Below, piece by piece: positions 9,448-15,558 of a stretch of DNA of 64,000 nucleotides (positions within the stretch are counted from its first letter, which is position 1; every line of letters begins with the position of its first letter). Where the stretch lies: contig NZ_DASUVO010000002.1 in assembly GCF_036378875.1 (NCBI RefSeq), positions 143,150 to 207,149 on the forward strand. Reading direction: 5' to 3'. This DNA comes from Actinophytocola sp036378875 (GTDB lineage Bacteria; Actinomycetota; Actinomycetes; Mycobacteriales; Pseudonocardiaceae). The notes beneath the pieces are model-generated. The model was given only the letters and a program-made list of their open reading frames with translations, was not told where the DNA came from and did no database searches. A program made the position numbers and the translations under genes.

Positions 9448-10938
9448 TCACCGCGCCGTCTTTCCGCCGGTGCTGCCGGCGCCGACCACCGAGCTGGAGA
9501 TCACGCCTGGCCGGGGTGGGCCCTCGGCACGTGCCCTGAGTACCACGGCCGGTTCGGCGAGGTAGCTCAGCGGTGTCTCCTCGATCTGCTTCGTCCTGGC
9601 GCGTCGGGGATCCGCGCCAGCGCGGACCGCGGCGGTGCGGGCCGCTTCGCTGACGGCCTCTCGCATCGCGGCGTTGTCGCCGCCGTGGACGGGTACGACG
9701 CGCTCGGCCTCGCCGCCGACGGGGGCGGTCGCGACCCCGACCGCGGCCGCGGCGGCCGCCCACGGTGGGCAGCGCACGCCGAGTGTGCCGATCAGGCGGA
9801 GCGGGAGGGCGGTGGCGAGTTCGTTCGCGCCCGGGCCGCCGAGCAGCAACGGCAGGTCGCCCGGTGCGATCTTGGCTCGGTCGACCGCCTCGGCCATCGC
9901 GCGGGAGTCGACCGTTCCCGGTTCGCCTGACGGGCGGACCGGTACCTGCGCGATCACCCGCAGGCTGGTCGGCACGTCGGCGATCGCGGTGTGCCCGGCC
10001 GTCAGCCTCGGTTGGCCGGCCGTGACCGCGCAGACCGACGGGACGCTGCCGTCCGCGCGGGCCAGCGCCACCAGTGCGGCCGGCTCACCGGCGAGCCGGG
10101 CGGCACCGCGCACCGTGGCGGCGGCCGCACCGCCGTACAGCGTCAGCGGATGCGTTGCGGCGTGGTCGAGGGCCGCGATCGTGCCGTCGTTTCGGGCGAA
10201 GAACACCTCGGCGTGCCCGAGGTCGTGGTCCTCCAGGATGTTCTGCACCCTGGTGGCGTCGCGGCCCGCCGGCAGCGTCATCGCGGCCTGGAGCACGGTG
10301 GCGTTCTCACGCTCCAGCAGGCCGGGGCCGCCGATCTCGTGCGACAGCACGACCGGCACCGACCTGCCGAGTTCGGACTCCAGGATCGCCGCCGCCGCCA
10401 GTTCGTGGTCGGGAGTGAGGGTGGCGAACACGCCGGTGACCGCCACGGCCACGACCCGGCCGGCGACCGACCGCGCGAAGTCGACCAGACCGGCCTCATC
10501 GAGGGGTTCGAGGTCGGTCCCGTCCAGCCGCGCGCCGCCAGAGACACACGTGCTGGCCAGCACGACCTGCTCGCGCAGCGCGGAAGGCCACAGCGCGAGC
10601 GGGGGCACCGAGGTGGTCGCCGCGCCCAGCCGGACCACCGCGACCTGCCCGAGCTCGGCGCTCCAGCCACGGGTGCTCACGCTCGGGAACGCCACGAGGT
10701 CGTCCACCTCGCTGATGGCGAACGCGACCCGGTCGATGTCCGGCAGCGTGTTCCGCATCGCGGGGTCGTCGGCCCGCAGGGCGTACAGCACCGCGGTCAG
10801 CGCGGCGTCGGGTGTCACCGGGCACGTCAGCTGCCGTGTCGTGACGGCGACGACGTCACCTTCGGCGTCCGCCAGCGCGCCGGCGACGTGGCCGCGGTCC
10901 ATCGAGACCCCGAGCCGGTAGGTGCGGGCCTCACGCAA
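9448..10938 (-). CDS. Degenerate hydantoinase/oxoprolinase-like protein, copy 2
   Basis: A 496-aa relative of HyuA. The overall order of segments matches copy 1, including the shared ELGR.../GGPGLLERENATVLQAA block and a C-terminal ETPLSYLAEPAVVLRARAEG tail. However, the N-terminal loop IDVGGTNTDAV of copy 1 is here VSMDRGHVAGAL, and the second loop DVGGTTTDIG is replaced by unrelated sequence around ALARADGSVPSVCAV. ATP hydrolysis as in the family is therefore doubtful. It may be a structural or regulatory partner, or it may have a new activity. It overlaps the upstream DUF917 copy 2 by 8 nt, mirroring the copy 1 arrangement in reverse order. The reading frame is intact, so it is not an obvious pseudogene. 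Confidence 0.72.
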   Translation of the reverse strand: MREARTYRLGVSMDRGHVAGALADAEGDVVAVTTRQLTCPVTPDAALTAVLYALRADDPAMRNTLPDIDRVAFAISEVDDLVAFPSVSTRGWSAELGQVAVVRLGAATTSVPPLALWPSALREQVVLASTCVSGGARLDGTDLEPLDEAGLVDFARSVAGRVVAVAVTGVFATLTPDHELAAAAILESELGRSVPVVLSHEIGGPGLLERENATVLQAAMTLPAGRDATRVQNILEDHDLGHAEVFFARNDGTIAALDHAATHPLTLYGGAAAATVRGAARLAGEPAALVALARADGSVPSVCAVTAGQPRLTAGHTAIADVPTSLRVIAQVPVRPSGEPGTVDSRAMAEAVDRAKIAPGDLPLLLGGPGANELATALPLRLIGTLGVRCPPWAAAAAAVGVATAPVGGEAERVVPVHGGDNAAMREAVSEAARTAAVRAGADPRRARTKQIEETPLSYLAEPAVVLRARAEGPPRPGVISSSVVGAGSTGGKTAR

Positions 10939-12043
10939 GGCTTACCCCCAGAGGGACGTAGTCGAGGGCGAGCCCGAACGCCCGGGGACCGACGAGCCGG
11001 AGCGCCTCGGGTGACCGCCACAGCGGCGCGCACGGCAGCGCGAGCACCACGACACGCAGCCCGTACCGCAGCTCCTGCACCGGCACCGGCTCACCGCTGT
11101 GGACGTCGAACACCGTGATGATGTCCGGGACCGTCGCGCGCAGCTCGCCGTCCTCGAGCACCGCGTGGTACTCGTGCCCGGCCTCCAGCCGCAGCCAGCG
11201 CCCCTCGTCGCCGTTGACGCCCTCCAGCAGCATCGTGCGGCGGGAGTTGCTGGCGAGTGTCGCGGTCGCCGCGTTCTTCACCGGTTGCACCCCGGTCACC
11301 CTGCACTCCGCCAGCCGGACCCCGCCGAACTCCTCGGCGAGCCGGTCGACCGCGGCCGTCGTGGACGACCCCGCCGCGGCACATTCCTCGAGGACACGAC
11401 CGATGTTCGTCGCCATGCTGATCGACCCGACGACCACGCTGCCGGCGGCCTGTGCCGCGGTCATCACGTACTCGCTGCTCACCCCTCGGTCGCCGAACGC
11501 GGTGGTCACGCTGCGTGCGAGCCGTTCCAGCCACTCACCGGACTCGGCCTGCACCATGACCACACGTTCGTGTTCGTCCGCGAGCACCGAGGGGCTGGCG
11601 GTGATCCCGGCCGCCTGCATCGAGACCTGCTCGACGCCGGGAAACGCGCGGCCCATCCCGTCGGCGTCCAGCATCGGCAGGCCGGCGTTGGCGGCGAGCG
11701 CGACCGAACCGGGGCCGTTGAAACCGCCAACCTCGGTGGACATCAGCGCCGCGACCGGGCGCCCGAAGTGCGCCTCGACCTGGCGCCGGATGCCGACCGA
11801 CTCGCGTCCGGTGCCGATGCGCTCGATGTACACGTCGGGCGCGCCGAGATAGGCGCACGGCATCACCAGGTCGTCCGGCGACAGCTCGGACAGCTCGACC
11901 ACCGGCACGGGGCCGTGCTCGGCGACCGCGTGCAACGCAAGGGGCAACCCCTGCCCGGCCGGTCCACCTCCACCCGCGCCCAGCACGTCACACCCTCGGG
12001 CGTACGCGGGGAGGTTGGCCTTGTCGAACAGCACGCGGCACAT
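10931..12043 (-). CDS. DUF917 / S-methyl-thiohydantoin desulfurase-like protein, copy 2
   Basis: A 370-aa DUF917 protein paralogous to copy 1. It opens with ARGCDVLGAGGGGPAGQGLP, matching the glycine-rich entry of copy 1, and contains STEVGGFNGPGSVALAANAG and ALDYVPLGVSLA at the end. It is the first gene of the leftward group, 53 bases from the divergent PucR-type regulator, so both promoters share that gap. It overlaps the degenerate HyuA copy 2 at its 3' end. The two proteins probably form a complex, as HyuA/DUF917 neighbours usually do, but which reaction the second pair performs cannot be read from the sequence. Confidence 0.8.
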   Translation of the reverse strand: MCRVLFDKANLPAYARGCDVLGAGGGGPAGQGLPLALHAVAEHGPVPVVELSELSPDDLVMPCAYLGAPDVYIERIGTGRESVGIRRQVEAHFGRPVAALMSTEVGGFNGPGSVALAANAGLPMLDADGMGRAFPGVEQVSMQAAGITASPSVLADEHERVVMVQAESGEWLERLARSVTTAFGDRGVSSEYVMTAAQAAGSVVVGSISMATNIGRVLEECAAAGSSTTAAVDRLAEEFGGVRLAECRVTGVQPVKNAATATLASNSRRTMLLEGVNGDEGRWLRLEAGHEYHAVLEDGELRATVPDIITVFDVHSGEPVPVQELRYGLRVVVLALPCAPLWRSPEALRLVGPRAFGLALDYVPLGVSLA

Positions 12044-12096
12044 GCTAGTAGGCTGATCACGCAGCGTGGTTAGCCTCGCACAACAGGAAATAGGTC

Positions 12097-13638
12097 GTGT
12101 TTATCGCGCAACGACAATCCGCGGACCAGACGGGCGCCGCGAGCGTCCGGGAACTGCTGTCCGCACCGGACCTGTCGTCGCTGACGCTGCTGGCCGGGGA
12201 CGCGGACCGGGTCGTGCGCTCGGTGCGCATCGTCGCCGAACAACGCGAACTGCGTGCGCTGACCACCGACCAGCTGGCGATCGTGCTACCCAGGGTTTTC
12301 CTCGAGGCCCAGGGCCACCAGTTCGACGTGGCGCTCCGCGACACCGCCGCCACCGGCGCGGCCGCCGTGGTGCTGACCGGGATCGACGAGGGTTCGGTCG
12401 AGCCGACCGCCAAACGCATCGCCGACCGCCACGCGCTCGCCCTGCTCACCGCCCCACCCGGCACCGAGCCGACCTCGCTCGTGATCGCCGTCGGACGTGT
12501 ACTCGTCGGTGACGTGAGCATCGCCCTGGCCCGCGTCGACACCGCCCGGCACCTGATCGCCCAGGCGGAGAGCACCGAGGGGGACAAGGCGGCCGCGATC
12601 CTGGCCGCCGCGGCCGAGGCGCTCGCCACCAACGTCGCGATCCGCGATCCCGACCACACCGAACCAGCCGCCCTCGTCGAGGTGGACGGCGGCGCCGACG
12701 GGTACGTCACCGCCGCTTTGCCCGACCGGGCGGCGGGGGCCTGGGTGATCGCGGCACGCACCGTCGTGCGGCTCGCGGCGGACGCCTACGCGCGGGCCGT
12801 CGCGGAGAGTCGGCGGACCGACCTGGCCCCGATCCAGGACCGTGGTCGGTTGCTCGGCGAACTGCTGCTCGCCCCCGAGTCCGAACGTGCCCCGCTGGTG
12901 GCGCGGGCCAGGACGCTCGGGGTCGCGGTCGACGGCTGGCACCAGGTGCTGCGGTTCGAGCTGTCCTCGTCACGGGGCGAGTCGACTGGCACCACCCACC
13001 TCGACGCCGTCGGCAACACCACGCTCGACGCGGTCCACGCCGGCAACGGAACGGACGGTGCCGGCTGGTACGGCACCCGAATCGGCGGCGACGTGCTGCT
13101 GGTCCGCACCACGGAAACCAACCCCGGCCGGGCCGCGGCACGCGCCGCCCACCAGGCCGCGACGGCCGCGCTCACCGCCGCCAGAGAACGGTTCCCCGGC
13201 CTCGTCGTCCGGTGCGGCATCGGCGGAGCGCACCGGCGGGCCGAGGGACTGCGTACGTCCGCCGCCGACGCCAGGGCGGCGCTCGCGGCCACCCGCCAGT
13301 CCGTGCCCACACAGGACATCGTCGCGATCGACGCGCTCGGCCTGAACCCCATGCTGGTCGAGTGGTACGCCTCCGACATGACCCGCGCCTCGGTCGACGA
13401 TCTGCTCGCCCCGCTCACCGAACTCGGCCCCCAGGCCGCCGAGGACTCCGTCCGCACCCTGCAGTCCTATCTCGACCACCAGAGCTCACCGGCGAAGGCG
13501 GCGAAGGACCTCAACGTCCACCCGCAGACGATCACCTACCGTCTGCGCAAGATCACCACGTTGCTCTGCGTCGATCTGGGCGACCCCGAGCAACGACTCG
13601 CTCTCCAACTCGCCTGCCGCGCCTGGCTGATGCGCTGA
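12097..13638 (+). CDS. PucR-family transcriptional regulator
   Basis: A 513-aa regulator. An N-terminal PucR-like domain (SVRELLSAPDLSSLTLLAGD, residues about 15-130) is followed by a GGDEF-like middle region. The C-terminal helix-turn-helix of the PucR/CdaR type reads SSPAKAAKDLNVHPQTITYR (residues about 458-477). PucR-type proteins activate purine, allantoin and related nitrogen-heterocycle catabolism. Here the gene diverges from the DUF917/HyuA/NCS1 genes, so local control of that island is likely. The start is GTG 12097, preceded by AGGAAATAGG. The effector is probably the imported heterocycle or a breakdown product (inference). Confidence 0.87.
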   Translation: MFIAQRQSADQTGAASVRELLSAPDLSSLTLLAGDADRVVRSVRIVAEQRELRALTTDQLAIVLPRVFLEAQGHQFDVALRDTAATGAAAVVLTGIDEGSVEPTAKRIADRHALALLTAPPGTEPTSLVIAVGRVLVGDVSIALARVDTARHLIAQAESTEGDKAAAILAAAAEALATNVAIRDPDHTEPAALVEVDGGADGYVTAALPDRAAGAWVIAARTVVRLAADAYARAVAESRRTDLAPIQDRGRLLGELLLAPESERAPLVARARTLGVAVDGWHQVLRFELSSSRGESTGTTHLDAVGNTTLDAVHAGNGTDGAGWYGTRIGGDVLLVRTTETNPGRAAARAAHQAATAALTAARERFPGLVVRCGIGGAHRRAEGLRTSAADARAALAATRQSVPTQDIVAIDALGLNPMLVEWYASDMTRASVDDLLAPLTELGPQAAEDSVRTLQSYLDHQSSPAKAAKDLNVHPQTITYRLRKITTLLCVDLGDPEQRLALQLACRAWLMR

Positions 13639-13656
13639 CAAGCTCTCGTGGGCAAG

Positions 13657-13770
13657 GGGACCTGTCGCCGACGTGGTGGGCATTGGACGTTCGGCAGGGG
13701 ACGCGTCCCGCGCCAGCACCGGGAGGAGGATTTGTTGGTGTCCACTATGCCCTGTTCGGCGACAGGTCCC
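13657..13770. repeat. 114-bp imperfect inverted repeat between convergent genes
   Basis: GGGACCTGTCGCCGA at 13657-13671 is exactly complementary to TCGGCGACAGGTCCC at 13756-13770. Inside it, GGGCAT-TGGAC pairs with GTCCA-ct-ATGCCC, allowing a two-base bulge. A perfect 12-bp palindrome GGGACGCGTCCC sits near the centre (13698-13709). The element fills the space between the pucR stop and the stop of the lasso-like precursor. It could be a bidirectional terminator, a folded RNA element or a small mobile-element relic. No direct target duplication was identified. Confidence 0.6.
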
Positions 13771-13791
13771 GCTCGCCTTGACGGCGCCGGA

Positions 13792-13929
13792 TCAGGAGAA
13801 GGTCAGTTCCCCGAAGAGGGAACCGGCAGGGAAGTCCGCGTCCAACCGTCTGCCGCTCGACTGACCGAGCGTCAGTTCCGGCACTGTGCCGAGCTCATCC
13901 AGCGTGGGCGGGACATATTCTTTCTTCAT
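13792..13929 (-). CDS. Lasso-peptide-like precursor, 45 aa
   Basis: A short gene with an excellent ribosome site (AAGGAG, six bases before ATG 13929). The leader MKKEYVPPTLDELGTVPELT matches the lasso leader pattern YxxPxLxxxGxxxxxT exactly (Y5, P8, L10, G14, T20). Thr is expected at the second-last leader position, so cleavage after L21 would release a 24-residue core starting GQSSGRRLD. Gly1 and Asp9 of the core fit a nine-residue macrolactam ring, leaving a 15-residue tail ADFPAGSLFGELTFS. It lies downstream of a cyclase-like gene on the same strand. The usual B1 recognition and B2 protease genes are absent from the window. Production is not proven. Confidence 0.8.
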   Translation of the reverse strand: MKKEYVPPTLDELGTVPELTLGQSSGRRLDADFPAGSLFGELTFS

Positions 13930-14014
13930 ATCAACTCCTTTCGGTGAACCATCGACCGGCGGCGAACGCCGGCCCATGGTCAGTCGCCCGCCTGGCACGG
14001 TCCGTTAACGCCGA

Positions 14015-15181
14015 CTACGCAGCGAATCCACTCAGCCACGCCTGTTGCAGCAGCATCGCGGTGGCCGGCGGGGGCAGCTCCGACAACCAGGCCGCCCGTA
14101 GCGCGACGGGGTCCACAAGGCGCTCGTCCACCCCCTGCCCGTCCCAGGTACGCGCGAACGCACGGGAGAGCGGACCGAACCGTGACGAGTTGAACGCCGC
14201 CTTGTCCCGGCGGCCAAGCACGTTTTCCGGCAGCAGCCCCGCCGCGAGCAGGCGCATGCCCGCCGTGCGGGTCAGAGCGCCCCAGCGGCCTCGGAAGCTC
14301 GCGTAGGACGCGACGAAAGCCGGGTCGCTCAACGGTTCCACGAGCAGCGCGCCGGCAGCGTCGACGACACGCGTTCGTGTCGCAGCGCCGATCGTCACCG
14401 CCCGCGGCGCCAGCGCCCCCCACACGCTGCGATCCCAGCGCAGGGGCCGGGTCCGGGCCGTCCGCACGGCCTCGGCGAGCGCCACTCGCCGCGCGGCCGG
14501 GCGCAGCCACGCGGCGTCGCCTGCTTCGCGGAACGCCAGCGCGCCACGTACCAACGCCGGCGCTACGCACACCGCCACCAGCCGCCTGTCCGCTGCCGTG
14601 AGCCCGCGTCCCCGTCGCCGCGCCACCGCGCGCAGGACCGCGATCCGGTGACCGCCGAGGACCTCGTCGCCGCCGTTGCCGGTGACGAGAGCGCCGCCTC
14701 GGGCGTACCGGGACAGCAGCAGCGTGTTGCCCAACGCCGCCGGATAGGTGGGATGGCCGTGCGCACGCAACACAGGCGCCGTCAGCGGGCCGATGAGGTC
14801 CAGTTCGGTGGTGACGTCGTGCCGCACCCAGTCGACCGGCAGCCCTCGCTCCTTCAGGTGAGCCACGACCAGCTCCTGCCAGTCCGACTCGTCGGCCGCC
14901 GGGTCACCGGGATACCGGAAGGTCACCGCGACCGGCGGGTCGAGGCCCTCCCGCGCCGCGAGGTCCGCGGCCAGCGCCAGCAGCAACGACGAGTCCCGAC
15001 CACCCGAGAACGCCACGACGCACGGTGAACGGACCAACGCCGGCAGCAACGCGGCCCGCACCGCGTGCACCGGGTCCGGATCGACGGCCGTGGCCCGCGG
15101 CGCGACGGTGCCCACCGGCTGCCCGAGGGCGACCTCCAGTGCCGACAGGACAGGCAGCCCGGTCACGGCTCGAACCGACAT
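14015..15181 (-). CDS. Stand-alone asparagine-synthetase-like domain (lasso cyclase-like)
   Basis: A 388-aa ATP-dependent amide-forming domain. The PP-loop is clear in VVAFSGGRDSSLLLALAADL (near residue 60), with GNGGDEVLGGH (about residue 168) as the second AMP/Mg site and RRDKAAFNSS later. Lasso cyclases and asparagine synthetases normally carry an N-terminal glutaminase-like domain and are about 550-620 aa; here that domain is missing and only about 50 residues precede the PP-loop. ATG 15181 has AAGGAG upstream. The downstream precursor on the same strand supports a macrolactam-cyclase role. Alternatives are a truncated relic, or an amidating enzyme for another product. Confidence 0.78.
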   Translation of the reverse strand: MSVRAVTGLPVLSALEVALGQPVGTVAPRATAVDPDPVHAVRAALLPALVRSPCVVAFSGGRDSSLLLALAADLAAREGLDPPVAVTFRYPGDPAADESDWQELVVAHLKERGLPVDWVRHDVTTELDLIGPLTAPVLRAHGHPTYPAALGNTLLLSRYARGGALVTGNGGDEVLGGHRIAVLRAVARRRGRGLTAADRRLVAVCVAPALVRGALAFREAGDAAWLRPAARRVALAEAVRTARTRPLRWDRSVWGALAPRAVTIGAATRTRVVDAAGALLVEPLSDPAFVASYASFRGRWGALTRTAGMRLLAAGLLPENVLGRRDKAAFNSSRFGPLSRAFARTWDGQGVDERLVDPVALRAAWLSELPPPATAMLLQQAWLSGFAA

Positions 15182-15369
15182 CGGGACACTCCTTTCGACA
15201 CGGTGCTAGAGGGGTCGCCGCCGCGTTGCCCGCCGTTACCTGGGCACCCGCGTGTCCGGCATGGGCAACGAACACCGACAGATGGGCAACCGCCACCGAT
15301 GTCCCCGCGCACCCACACGGCCAGTGTTGAGGCACGAAAACCTGTGAGCCGTAGGGGAGGTGAACGGTC

Positions 15370-15471
15370 ATGAACGTCCTCGGTCTTCAGACGCTCGAGC
15401 CGCGTGTCGCGGACAACAGCGCGCTGGGCTTCAGCACCTCGAGCAGCTTCGTGCTGTGCTGCAACGACTAG
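15370..15471 (+). CDS. Class III lanthipeptide precursor, 33 aa
   Basis: A small gene not recognised by length alone but well supported. GGGGAGGT precedes ATG 15370, and it lies just upstream of a LanKC synthetase gene. The leader MNVLGLQTLEPRVADN carries the VLGLQ element that resembles the conserved LxLQ helix motif of class III leaders. The core is rich in modifiable residues: SALGFSTSSSFVLCCND. T23-S24-S25-S26-F27-V28-L29-C30 fits the (S/T)xxSxxxC pattern from which labionin or lanthionine rings form. A second Cys (C31) follows directly. Only one such ring motif is present, fewer than in labyrinthopeptin- or SapB-type precursors. Confidence 0.85.
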   Translation: MNVLGLQTLEPRVADNSALGFSTSSSFVLCCND

Positions 15472-15482
15472 ATCGGTTGACC

Positions 15483-15519
15483 GCGGTCCATGTGGGATTC
15501 CCCCGCCCACATGGACCGC
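15483..15519 (+). terminator. Hairpin between precursor and synthetase genes (attenuator-like)
   Basis: A perfect 14-bp stem, GCGGTCCATGTGGG (15483-15496) pairing with CCCACATGGACCGC (15506-15519), with a nine-base loop. It starts 12 bases after the precursor stop and is not followed by a T run. Such hairpins are commonly placed after RiPP precursor genes, where they stabilise or partly terminate the message so that precursor exceeds enzyme. The role here is inferred from position. Confidence 0.75.
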
Positions 15520-15558
15520 TCCGTTCACCCCCGCCACCCACGAAGCACAGAGGTAGTC

